A stretch of 51,368 nt of DNA from Ignavibacteriales bacterium. Its GTDB lineage: Bacteria; Bacteroidota; Ignavibacteria; UBA10030. Positions 36,307-44,049 of this stretch are shown here, piece by piece. Below the pieces are notes generated by a model. The model was not told the origin of the DNA, did not search any database, and saw nothing but the letters and a program-made list of their open reading frames with translations. The stretch lies in contig JAPLFQ010000026.1 of the NCBI GenBank assembly GCA_026390595.1, positions 1 through 51,368 on the forward strand. Direction: 5' to 3'. Each line of letters begins with the position of its first letter. The first letter of the stretch is position 1. A program made the translations under genes and the position numbers.

Positions 36307-36699
36307 CTAAATGAGTAAAGCGGAAGAAAGGAGATAAATTGGGTTGGGCGAAACCGGTGGTCCCGTGTCGGATGCATAGTGAAACTGCTCTGGATGCGCG
36401 GGATCCGCTATGGGCATTGTCATTGCTGACAGAACGAGAACAACTTCGGCTGCGGGGACTTGATATTTCGCAGAGCCAAGAAAAGGCATTGTGTTGCGCT
36501 CCGCCACGACCACATGGCTGCAGCAGTTCGCGCCCTCAAAAGAGATCGAAAGTCCTTCGCTGGGCGCACTGTTACAGTCGCAGACCTGGCCATCGCTCAT
36601 CATCGGGCAAACGAACATGACGATCGGGAGCCCTACGTTGAACAACGTGAATAGACCTGCGAGCGCGTATGCAACTACTATGGTAGTCCGGGATTTCAT
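36307..36699 (-). CDS. Small Cys/Met-rich membrane-anchored protein heading the copper-efflux operon
   Basis: 130 residues: one N-terminal hydrophobic segment (8-30), then cysteines at 31, 40, 42, 59 and 60 (VCPMM, VCDC, NCC), many Met, and a C-terminal 'GPP' followed by a short hydrophobic end. The hydrophobic segment acts either as signal or anchor, placing the Cys-rich part in the periplasm. The CC and PP pattern recalls small proteins (HYC_CC_PP type) near copper genes in Bacteroidota, but the HYC motif is missing, so I leave it unnamed. Position directly before cusCBA suggests metal binding or sensing. Confidence 0.75.
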   Translation of the reverse strand: MKSRTTIVVAYALAGLFTLFNVGLPIVMFVCPMMSDGQVCDCNSAPSEGLSISFEGANCCSHVVVAERNTMPFLGSAKYQVPAAEVVLVLSAMTMPIADPAHPEQFHYASDTGPPVSPNPIYLLSSALLI

Positions 36700-36771
36700 T
36701 TGCTGAGATACGATGAATGCTTCTAATTCTATAGATTCAAGGTACTGAACAGAGGACTCAGACGCAAGGTG

Positions 36772-37728
36772 TCAGTCAACACGCTCCACATCGTCCAGCT
36801 TGCGCAGATCTACCCGGATATTTCCTTCGGAGGGGAGATACATGTCAGCGAACTTCGCGCCCCAAACAACTTCCCTGTATTTGTATGACGATCTCACGTG
36901 CACCGACTGGGATGATGTCTCATCGATGCCAGACAAGAGTATGATGAATTCCGCGTCTGACGCGGCGAGTTGACTCTGCGCAACGTCGGACAACGGGCTT
37001 TCATCGTTGATAGGATGAACGACCACCCAGTGGAGCGGAAAGAGCTTTACGCTGCTCCTCTCGAGCTTGAGCTCGTGAAACTTGCGCGACAGTTTGCCAG
37101 CGTGTTCTTCCATGCGGCTGAGTACGACCGTGGCATGGACCTCGACAAGCTGTGTGTTCCGGGCATTCACGATTCTGAACTCAAATGCGGTCAAGTCTTT
37201 GTAGGGTGCAATCACTGCCCGTTCGCTGAATACGATTTCAGCGTTCGGGCGGGAGAATCTGGCAAAAGCAAGCCCGGTCGCGAGCGCGAAACCAAGTCCT
37301 CCGACGAGGGCCTGTATCGTGACAAGGAAATTCGCAGCGAAGCCGGAGGGACTCAGCCCGCCGTAGCCGATCGTGGCGAGAGTCTGTACGCTGAAGAAGA
37401 ACGATTCGAGGAAACGATCACCGATTGATACTGCCTGTGATCCTGCAAGCGCCCCCGGACCGCATAAAAAATAGCCGAACGCAAAAATGAGGTTTGTGGT
37501 GAAATAGAACGCTATGAGCAGGAGAAAGAACGTCCCCCACGTCATTCGAAGGAGTGCATGATAAACGCTCAGGGAGCGGAAGAAAGAGAAACCTGTCCGG
37601 GAGACATTGAAGGATCCATCACGATTGACGAAACGTTCGTGGCTCTGCTGGAGGACCTTTGACCCGAATCCAAGATCGCGGTTGTCCTCGTCCAGTCTTT
37701 GTGTGGTCTGTGATCGTCGACGAATCAT
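36772..37728 (-). CDS. Inward-rectifier potassium channel, KirBac type
   Basis: 318 residues: cytoplasmic start, first membrane helix (about 62-86), pore helix and selectivity filter TIGYG (119-123) in 'SVQTLATIGYGGLSPSG', second helix (about 130-156), then the Kir C-terminal immunoglobulin-like domain ('FSRPNAEIVFSERAVIAPYKDLTAFEFRIVNARNTQLVEV' region, 'HWVVVHPINDESPL'). All features of KirBac tetramers are present. It lies 33 bases after bshB1 and 72 bases before the Cys-rich gene on the same strand, so it could share a transcript with either. Confidence 0.93.
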   Translation of the reverse strand: MIRRRSQTTQRLDEDNRDLGFGSKVLQQSHERFVNRDGSFNVSRTGFSFFRSLSVYHALLRMTWGTFFLLLIAFYFTTNLIFAFGYFLCGPGALAGSQAVSIGDRFLESFFFSVQTLATIGYGGLSPSGFAANFLVTIQALVGGLGFALATGLAFARFSRPNAEIVFSERAVIAPYKDLTAFEFRIVNARNTQLVEVHATVVLSRMEEHAGKLSRKFHELKLERSSVKLFPLHWVVVHPINDESPLSDVAQSQLAASDAEFIILLSGIDETSSQSVHVRSSYKYREVVWGAKFADMYLPSEGNIRVDLRKLDDVERVD

Positions 37729-37761
37729 GGGTTTGAGTGCACAGCCGTTTGGTGCGCTTGC

Positions 37762-38490
37762 TTAGCGCTTGTGGATGATGAGGTCGAACACGTCCTTGAC
37801 ACCAAGAGAATAGTGGGTCAGAAAAGGCTCACCGTACTTCACCCCGATGCGCTGGCCATAGTACTTTGCGCGGGTTTCAATGGTTTCCAGAAATTCAGGG
37901 CTGCTCAGTTTTGTTTCGGGATCGCTGCTCCTGGGATTGAAGAACTGCGATGTGTGCGCCCTGACAGCTTTCATCTTCGTTTCGTACGAACCGGTAATGT
38001 CGACGATGAACGAGGATTCGAATTCGTGCCACTGCATGAATTCAAAATAATGATGCGGACGATGCGGGAGCTGCCTGGCGCCCCCCTGAGAAGTCTTCAG
38101 CTTCTGAAGCCCGGAGTAGTACCATGCTTGTTTGGCAAGATGGTGTGTGCTCACATGATCCGGATGCCGTTCAACAAAGTGAGGGATAATGAGAATGGCT
38201 GGTTTGAGCTCCCGGATGAGGACTATGAGCTTCTGCACGTTTGACTTGTTGACTTCAACATTGCCGTCGGGAATGCGCAGATTGCGCCTTGTGCTTACGC
38301 CGAGGATGTGTGCAGCGTCCTGTGCTTCTTTGGCGCGGATCTCTTTCGTGCCGCGGGTTCCCAGCTCCCCTTGAGTAACGTCTGCGAGGGCGACTCCGTA
38401 GCCTTGCTTGACGAGTTTGGCGATCGTACCGCCGCAGGACAATTCGATATCATCCGGGTGGGCTCCGATGGCGAGGACGTCTGTTTTCAT
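37762..38490 (-). CDS. bshB1: Bacillithiol biosynthesis deacetylase BshB1
   Basis: Zinc hydrolase removing the acetyl group from GlcNAc-malate in bacillithiol synthesis. 242 residues of the LmbE/PIG-L fold: AHPDD (10-14) with 'IELSCGGTIAKLV', 'LGTRGTKEIRAKEAQDAA' and the second metal site 'PHFVERHPDHVSTH'. The BshB1 subgroup is indicated by 'PDGNVEVNKSN' and 'YKAVRAHTSQF'-like C-terminal sequence (KAVRAHTSQFFNP). ATG 38490 has a strong AAAGGAG upstream; longer frames extending to 38706 lack support. It has its own promoter. Confidence 0.93.
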   Translation of the reverse strand: MKTDVLAIGAHPDDIELSCGGTIAKLVKQGYGVALADVTQGELGTRGTKEIRAKEAQDAAHILGVSTRRNLRIPDGNVEVNKSNVQKLIVLIRELKPAILIIPHFVERHPDHVSTHHLAKQAWYYSGLQKLKTSQGGARQLPHRPHHYFEFMQWHEFESSFIVDITGSYETKMKAVRAHTSQFFNPRSSDPETKLSSPEFLETIETRAKYYGQRIGVKYGEPFLTHYSLGVKDVFDLIIHKR

Positions 38491-38517
38491 GATTCTCCTT
38501 TGTGGCAATGATTCGAA

Positions 38518-38546
38518 AATATACCTATAGCCCGCTTGAAAGACAA
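38518..38546 (-). promoter_or_regulatory. Sigma70-type promoter of bshB1
   Basis: On the minus strand TTGTCT (38546-38541) and TATATT (38523-38518) are 17 bases apart. Transcription would begin near 38511, about 20 bases before the bshB1 ATG with its AAAGGAG site. The good spacing and -10 match make this convincing. Confidence 0.65.
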
Positions 38547-38713
38547 GGAGGGCAGCCGGGATTTGACCGCGCTCGTACTCTAAGGTCAAACAACCGAAGT
38601 CCCAAAGAAGTGCCGCCTGAGTAATGAAGTCGATGTGGATTCCAGTTCCAGTTGGCTGGCGATCCCGAAGGGCCGGAAGGAACATTCTTCGTGCTCTCCA
38701 TCGCAATGTTTCT

Positions 38714-38719
38714 TATATT
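38714..38719 (+). promoter_or_regulatory. Possible -10 box for the xseA operon
   Basis: TATATT (38714-38719) lies 8 bases before the AAGGAGGT site; no convincing -35 box is found 16-18 bases upstream. Transcripts would start near 38726, nearly at the Shine-Dalgarno sequence. Apart from this and the bshB1 promoter, I see nothing in 38491-38736. Confidence 0.3.
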
Positions 38720-38736
38720 CAAAAAGAAGGAGGTCT

Positions 38737-38754
38737 ATGAGTCTCCCCACATGA
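38737..38754 (+). CDS. Five-codon leader reading frame upstream of xseA
   Basis: A consensus Shine-Dalgarno sequence AAGGAGGT (38727-38734) directly precedes an ATG (38737) that opens a frame encoding MSLPT and stops at TGA 38752-38754. That stop overlaps the xseA ATG at 38751 as ATGA. The Shine-Dalgarno is 16 bases from the xseA ATG, too far for direct use. xseA may therefore be translated by coupling to this minimal frame. Whether it is expressed is unknown. Confidence 0.4.
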   Translation: MSLPT

Positions 38755-39938
38755 CAATAGAAAAACAGGTCATATCTGTCACAGATATCACGCGTCAGAT
38801 CAAGTTCTCGCTCGAACAGCGGTTCACGAGGGTCTGGATCCAGGGAGAGATATCGAATTTCAAACGGCATACTTCTGGACATCTCTACTTCACCCTGAAA
38901 GACGAAGGAGCGCAGATCTCCGCCACGATGTGGCGCAGCAGGGCTTCCGGGCTCCTTTTCACGCCTGAAGATGGCATGAAGGTCATTGCCCGCGGCGGGG
39001 TCACCGTCTACCCACCGCGCGGGAGTTACCAGATTGACGTAGATCAGATTACGCCCGTCGGCGTTGGCGAACTGCAGATTGCCTTCGAGCGGCTGAAACA
39101 GAAACTGGCAGCGGAAGGGCTGTTCTCTGAGGAAAGAAAGCGCCCGCTTCCTCTCTTCCCTGAAAGAATTGGAATCATTACTTCTGAAACCGGTGCTGCC
39201 TTGCAGGACATGCGGACAGTGCTCGGCCGGCGGTTCCCGGCTGTTGAAGTGGTGCTCTTGTCAGTTCGTGTCCAGGGTGCTGGCGCATCGGACGAAATTG
39301 CGCAGGCGCTCCGGGAAATGAACCAGTACGGAAACGTGGATGTGATCATCATCGGGCGGGGAGGTGGGTCACTGGAAGATCTCTGGGCATTCAACGAGGA
39401 GATTGTCGCCAGAGCAATCGCGTCGTCGAAGATCCCGGTTGTGAGTGCAGTGGGGCACGAAATCGATTTCACAATCGCCGATTTTGTAGCCGACCTTCGC
39501 GCACCGACTCCATCCGCTGCAGCGGAGCTCGTTGTGCCGGACCGGCTGGAGCTTCTTGAAGTTATTCGCAACAATGAGTATACTATGAGGCAATCGCTGC
39601 TCCAGATGATTGCAGCCAACCGCGAACGGATTGGCGGCCTCGTTTCAAGCTATGCATTCAACAGGCCGAGAGACCTTATTCGCGAATTTGTTCAGCGGAT
39701 TGATGAACTTTCCCGGTCGATGAGCGTCAACCTCGCTCATCGATACGAACGGGCCGCCCAGGATGTCGATTCGCTGTCGAAAAGACTCGTTGGTGTCGGT
39801 CCCTCCAATATCCTGAAACGCGGGTATGCAATTGTGCGGAAAGGGAAGGATGTGGTGACGCGTTCCGGTGAACTGCGGCCCCATGACGAAGCTGTGATAG
39901 AGTTCCACGACGGTAAAGTCGCTACGAAGGTGCAATGA
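38751..39938 (+). CDS. xseA: Exodeoxyribonuclease VII large subunit
   Basis: Processive single-strand nuclease subunit acting in repair. 395 residues from ATG 38751: an N-terminal OB-fold (about 5-100, 'SVTDITRQIKFSLEQRFTRVWIQGEISNF', 'HLYFTLKDEGAQISATMW'), the catalytic domain ('RIGIITSETGAALQDM', 'VDVIIIGRGGGSLEDLWAFNEE', 'PVVSAVGHEIDFTIADFVADLRAPTPSAAAEL') and a coiled-coil C-terminal part. The start is chosen by the usual family N-terminus; earlier in-frame ATGs would add an unlikely extension. xseB follows with a 4-base overlap. Confidence 0.95.
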   Translation: MTIEKQVISVTDITRQIKFSLEQRFTRVWIQGEISNFKRHTSGHLYFTLKDEGAQISATMWRSRASGLLFTPEDGMKVIARGGVTVYPPRGSYQIDVDQITPVGVGELQIAFERLKQKLAAEGLFSEERKRPLPLFPERIGIITSETGAALQDMRTVLGRRFPAVEVVLLSVRVQGAGASDEIAQALREMNQYGNVDVIIIGRGGGSLEDLWAFNEEIVARAIASSKIPVVSAVGHEIDFTIADFVADLRAPTPSAAAELVVPDRLELLEVIRNNEYTMRQSLLQMIAANRERIGGLVSSYAFNRPRDLIREFVQRIDELSRSMSVNLAHRYERAAQDVDSLSKRLVGVGPSNILKRGYAIVRKGKDVVTRSGELRPHDEAVIEFHDGKVATKVQ

Positions 39939-40177
39939 TGGGAACGAAGAAAACGCCGAAGGGATCGTTTGAACATTCGCTCAAGCGGCTGGAAGAAATC
40001 ATCGACTCGCTCGAACAGGGAAAGGTGACGCTGGACGAGGCGGTAGGGCTCTATGAAGAAGGAATTGCGCTTTCGAAAGAATGCGCTGAGAAACTCAAAG
40101 TGACCGAGCTGAAAATCAGGAAACTGGCGAAGTCGGTCGACGGAGAATTTGAAGTCACAGATTTGGATCAGGAATGA
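39935..40177 (+). CDS. xseB: Exodeoxyribonuclease VII small subunit
   Basis: 80-residue helical partner of XseA. The signature 'SFEHSLKRLEEIIDSLEQGKVTLDEAVGLYEEGIAL' region (about 9-44) is the normal XseB core. Start and stop overlap xseA and dxs by 4 bases each (ATGA), so the three are translationally coupled. This xseA-xseB-dxs order is common among bacteria. Confidence 0.95.
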   Translation: MMGTKKTPKGSFEHSLKRLEEIIDSLEQGKVTLDEAVGLYEEGIALSKECAEKLKVTELKIRKLAKSVDGEFEVTDLDQE

Positions 40178-42123
40178 GCGATTCACAACAGCACTACGAG
40201 TTTTTGAGCAAGATCAATCTCCCGGAAGACCTCCGCAAGCTTGAGGTGAAGGACCTTCCGAAGGTTTGCGCTGAGGTGCGGGAGTTCCTCATCGACTCCG
40301 TATCGAAATCGGGTGGTCACTTCGGAGCCGGCCTCGGCACAGTTGAACTTACCGTGGCGTTGCATTACGCATTTCACACGCCGAAGGACAAGCTCATCTG
40401 GGATACCGGACATCAGGCGTATCCGCATAAGATACTGACGGGGCGAAAGGATCGGATGGAGACGATCCGGCAGCTGGGCGGATTGAGCGGTTTCCTCAAG
40501 CGGAATGAAAGCGAGTATGACGTTTTCGGAGCCGGGCACGCCAGTACGTCGATATCGGCGGCGCTCGGGATCGCGACCGCGAGGGACTTTGACGGGGAGA
40601 ACTTCAAGGTTGTCGCGATCGCTGGTGATGGATCGCTGACAGGCGGGATGGCGTATGAGGCAATGAATAACGCGGGCCTCTTGAAGAGAGATATGATCGT
40701 CATTTTGAACGATAATGAAATGGTCTCGCTCTCCTCTGTCCGCCCGACCCTTTGGTCCCTGCACAATTACTTCTCAGAAGCGCTGACGCACCCGTCATAC
40801 AACAAGTTCAAGACGAATGTGTGGGAGTTGACAGGCAAGCTGGATACGTTTGGAGACCGCCTCCGGTCGGTTGCTCAAAAGGTCGAGCGCGGTGTGAAAG
40901 CGGTTGTGACACCGGGAATGATGTTTGAAGCCCTCGGGTTTCGCTATTTCGGTCCGTTCAATGGGCACAATGTCTACAAGCTCGTAGAGATCTTCAAACA
41001 TGTTCAGGATCTGAAAGGTCCCATCCTGATTCACGTACGGACGATGAAAGGGAAGGGATACGCTCCCGCCGAGAAAGAAGCGACGCGCTTGCACGGTGTG
41101 ACGCCGTTCGACAAAATCACGGGAATTTCGCCAAAGAAACCGCATGAATTGCCAGCGTATACCAAAGTCTTCGGAGAGGCATTGGTTGAAGTGTGCAGGC
41201 TGAATCCAAAAGTTGTCGGCATCACCGCTGCGATGCCGGACGGGACCGGTCTTACCCTGCTTCACACCGAATTGCCCGAGCGGTTCTTTGACGTCGGGAT
41301 CGCGGAACAGCACGCAGTGACATTCGCTGCCGGATTGGCCACAGAGGGCTACATTCCGGTGACGGCAATATACTCGACGTTTCTCCAGCGCGCATTTGAT
41401 CAGGTTGTCCATGACTGCGCCATCCAGAAATTGCATGTAGTGTTCGTGCTCGACCGGGGCGGACTCGTAGGAGCTGACGGTCCAACCCATCACGGCGCAC
41501 TTGACCTTTCGTACCTCCGTTGTGTGCAGGGGATGGTTGTCATGGCGCCAAAAGACGAACAAGAACTTCGCGATATGTTGTTTACAGCTGTCGAATACAA
41601 GGATGGGCCTATAGCTCTCCGTTATCCCCGCGGCAATTCCCTTGGCGTGTCTTTGAGGAAAGGGTTTCAAAAGCTGGAAATCGGTAAGAGCGAGACAGTT
41701 CGGATCGGGAAGCACGTTGCGCTGCTGGCTATAGGCAACATGGTGCCATCCTCGCTGGAGGCGGCCGAGTTGCTTGCGGCTGAAGGTATCGAAGCTGAAG
41801 TGGTAAATATGCGGTTTGTGAAACCCCTTGATGATGAGGCCGTCCGATCGGTTGCGCAACGGATTGGCTCCGTTGTCACTGTGGAGGACAACGTGACTGA
41901 CGGCGGGTTTGGTTCAGCAGTGCTCGAATCGTTGAGCAGGCAGGGGCTGACAGGTGTGGCCGTGAAGCTTCACGGACTGCCGAACGATTTCGTGGAACAA
42001 GGAACACCGGGCGAGCTCTACCGAATGTCGAATCTCGATGGGCCGGGAATCGCGCGGGTGGTTCGCGAGTTTCTTTTCTCCCGCAAGAATGCGGGAGCAC
42101 CTCAAGCGGCAGGATCCAGATAA
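40174..42123 (+). CDS. dxs: 1-deoxy-D-xylulose-5-phosphate synthase
   Basis: First enzyme of the MEP isoprenoid pathway; condenses pyruvate and glyceraldehyde 3-phosphate with thiamine diphosphate. 649 residues with the TPP motif GDGSLTGGMAYEAMNNAG (151-168), 'GGHFGAGLGTVELTVALHY' near the N-terminus, 'DTGHQAYPHKILTGR', the central 'DVGIAEQHAVTFAAGLA' with the catalytic Glu and 'GADGPTHHGALDLSYLR'. Domain order and length are normal. An oxidoreductase gene follows after 15 bases. Confidence 0.97.
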   Translation: MSDSQQHYEFLSKINLPEDLRKLEVKDLPKVCAEVREFLIDSVSKSGGHFGAGLGTVELTVALHYAFHTPKDKLIWDTGHQAYPHKILTGRKDRMETIRQLGGLSGFLKRNESEYDVFGAGHASTSISAALGIATARDFDGENFKVVAIAGDGSLTGGMAYEAMNNAGLLKRDMIVILNDNEMVSLSSVRPTLWSLHNYFSEALTHPSYNKFKTNVWELTGKLDTFGDRLRSVAQKVERGVKAVVTPGMMFEALGFRYFGPFNGHNVYKLVEIFKHVQDLKGPILIHVRTMKGKGYAPAEKEATRLHGVTPFDKITGISPKKPHELPAYTKVFGEALVEVCRLNPKVVGITAAMPDGTGLTLLHTELPERFFDVGIAEQHAVTFAAGLATEGYIPVTAIYSTFLQRAFDQVVHDCAIQKLHVVFVLDRGGLVGADGPTHHGALDLSYLRCVQGMVVMAPKDEQELRDMLFTAVEYKDGPIALRYPRGNSLGVSLRKGFQKLEIGKSETVRIGKHVALLAIGNMVPSSLEAAELLAAEGIEAEVVNMRFVKPLDDEAVRSVAQRIGSVVTVEDNVTDGGFGSAVLESLSRQGLTGVAVKLHGLPNDFVEQGTPGELYRMSNLDGPGIARVVREFLFSRKNAGAPQAAGSR

Positions 42124-42138
42124 GAAACGGAAGACGCT

Positions 42139-43152
42139 ATGCAGAAAGTGCGGATTGCAGTTGTCGGGATGGGAACGATCGGTCAGACTGTTCATCTCCC
42201 CATTCTCGCGAAGATACCGGAAGTCGAGATTGTCGCGGTCTGTGACCTGGAGGCATCCAAGGCTGAATTCGTTTCAAGAAAATACGAGATCCCCAGATAC
42301 TACACGGACCTCGAGGAGATGCTGAAGACTGAAGAGGATCTTGACGGGGTCGACATTTGCACATCGACGTTCTCTCATCTTGATGCTGCTGTTGCGTCGC
42401 TCGAGGCAAAGAGGCATGTCCTGGTCGAAAAGCCACTTGCGAGAACTCTCGACGAGGCTGTGAAGATCGTGAATGCCGCAAAGAAGAATCAGCGGAAGTT
42501 GATGGTCGGCATGAACAATCGATTCCGGCCGGATGCGATGATCCTCAAAAGCATGATCCAGGGGGGAGAATTGGGCAAGATCTTCTACGCGAAGGCCGGA
42601 TGGCTGCGCAAGTTGAAGACGACGAGCCCCTGGCTTACGAAGAAGGAGAAGTCCGGCGGGGGAGTGGTGCTTGATCTGGGTATCGTGATGTTCGACCTTG
42701 CGTTCTGGCTTATGGGTTTGCCGGAGGCAAAAGAAGTCATCGCGTCAAATTACTCCCACAACACCAAGGGTGTGGAAGACTCATCGGTTGTCTTCATAAA
42801 AATGAAGAATGGTTCGACGCTTACTATTGAATCGAGCTGGTCGTTCGAGTCGGAATCAGATTTCTTCTATTGCGATTGCTTCGGGATGGACGGGGGAGGG
42901 TCCCTGAATCCCTTCCGTATCATGAAGCGGATGCATGGAAACCTAGTTAATGTCACGCCCGCGTCGCATGAAACACCGCAGACGTTGTACTGGAAATCGT
43001 ATGACAATGAGTTGCGGCATTGGGTAGGTTCGCTACGGGGTCTGCATCCGGTGCTCTCAACCGGAGATGAAGCGCTCCACCGGATGAGAATTGTGGACGC
43101 GATCTATCAATCTGCGAAAAAAGGGAAGAGCGTCGTCGTGAAAGCGTCGTAG
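42139..43152 (+). CDS. Gfo/Idh/MocA family oxidoreductase
   Basis: 337-residue NAD(P)-dependent dehydrogenase of sugar or sugar-like substrates. The N-terminal Rossmann domain has VVGMGTIGQTVH (about 8-19) and the EKPLA motif (family EKP lysine) near residue 98-102. The C-terminal domain contains 'SGGGVVLDLGIVMFDLAFWLMG', which aligns with the usual G-x-x-x-D-x-G-x-H segment; the His is replaced (LGIVMFD). The usual catalytic-site Asp is retained. Substrate unknown. Probably the last gene of the xseA operon. Confidence 0.88.
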   Translation: MQKVRIAVVGMGTIGQTVHLPILAKIPEVEIVAVCDLEASKAEFVSRKYEIPRYYTDLEEMLKTEEDLDGVDICTSTFSHLDAAVASLEAKRHVLVEKPLARTLDEAVKIVNAAKKNQRKLMVGMNNRFRPDAMILKSMIQGGELGKIFYAKAGWLRKLKTTSPWLTKKEKSGGGVVLDLGIVMFDLAFWLMGLPEAKEVIASNYSHNTKGVEDSSVVFIKMKNGSTLTIESSWSFESESDFFYCDCFGMDGGGSLNPFRIMKRMHGNLVNVTPASHETPQTLYWKSYDNELRHWVGSLRGLHPVLSTGDEALHRMRIVDAIYQSAKKGKSVVVKAS

Positions 43153-43229
43153 ATAAGGTCCCTGCGCGTCCAGTTCTCTGCCGTGCGCGGCGCTGTATTG
43201 TCTTCCGAGAACTTCCATTCAATCCCGCC

Positions 43230-44033
43230 ATGTCAAGAACTCAGCCTCTGGTTGCGCTCCTCACAGATTTTGGGTTGTCTGATCACTACGTCGCGTCGAT
43301 GAAGGGAGTTTTGCACTCGATCTCTCCGTCGTTGCATGTAGTGGATATCAGTCATGAGGTCGAGGCGCACAACCCAGCCCGTGCGGCGTACGCGATATGG
43401 GCTTCGTATCGTTCTTTCCCGAAACGCACGGTTTTTGCATGTGTGGTGGATCCTGGTGTTGGCACGTCGAGGGAGATAGTGATAGCCCAAACCAGTCAGC
43501 ACGTCTTTGTCGCGCCTCAGAATGGCATCCTTGATCTAGTACTATGGTCAGAGAAGGTAAATACAGTCACCGTCGTCCAGTTCGAGAGCAAGAGGGTTCG
43601 CACTATGCTCCCGCCCCTGGTTTCGAATTCTTTTCATGGACGTGACGTCTTCGCGCCGCTCGCTGCACACCTTGCAATGGGGATAGCGCCACGCTATCTC
43701 GGGACGAAACGGCTCGTAGATTGGGTGCAAGCTCCGTTTGTCGACGAATCGCATCCCTCTGTCAAAGCGAGTATACTTAGTATCGATCGATTCGGGAACA
43801 TCATCACAAATGTCGCTTGCGTTCGGTTTCAGCGGCCCCCTGGCTTGATAGGCATCAAGCTCGGATCAAAGAGGATCGCCAGGTGGATAGAGAACTATGA
43901 TTCAGCGCCTCCTGATGTTTCGTGTCTCATCGCAGGGAGCAGCGGACTTGTGGAAATTGTCATGAAAAGACGGAATGCGGCTGCGGCACTTGAAGCGAAT
44001 CAACTTGATTCACTAGAGATCATCAGGCAATGA
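43230..44033 (+). CDS. SAM hydroxide adenosyltransferase (DUF62 / SAM hydrolase)
   Basis: 267 residues of the family related to fluorinase and chlorinase. Conserved blocks: LLTDFGLSDHYVASMKG (10-26) with the Asp, FACVVDPGVGTSR with the Arg, and SNSFHGRDVFAPLAAHLA with the His, giving the Asp-Arg-His set typical of the hydrolases that cleave S-adenosylmethionine with water to adenosine and methionine. 'SIDRFGNIITN' lies in the C-terminal domain. The chlorinase/fluorinase-specific loops are not apparent. Physiological role of the family is unsettled. Confidence 0.92.
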   Translation: MSRTQPLVALLTDFGLSDHYVASMKGVLHSISPSLHVVDISHEVEAHNPARAAYAIWASYRSFPKRTVFACVVDPGVGTSREIVIAQTSQHVFVAPQNGILDLVLWSEKVNTVTVVQFESKRVRTMLPPLVSNSFHGRDVFAPLAAHLAMGIAPRYLGTKRLVDWVQAPFVDESHPSVKASILSIDRFGNIITNVACVRFQRPPGLIGIKLGSKRIARWIENYDSAPPDVSCLIAGSSGLVEIVMKRRNAAAALEANQLDSLEIIRQ

Positions 44034-44049
44034 ACTGGGAATCTCGAAG

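Noticed and set aside
40795-41859. Antisense reading frame of about 354 residues opposite dxs
   Set aside because: It mirrors a highly conserved gene and has no recognisable domain or ribosome binding site.
43230-44033. Fluorinase or chlorinase for halometabolite synthesis
   Set aside because: The Asp-Arg-His set and lack of halogenase-specific loops fit the hydrolase branch better, and no halometabolite genes are nearby.
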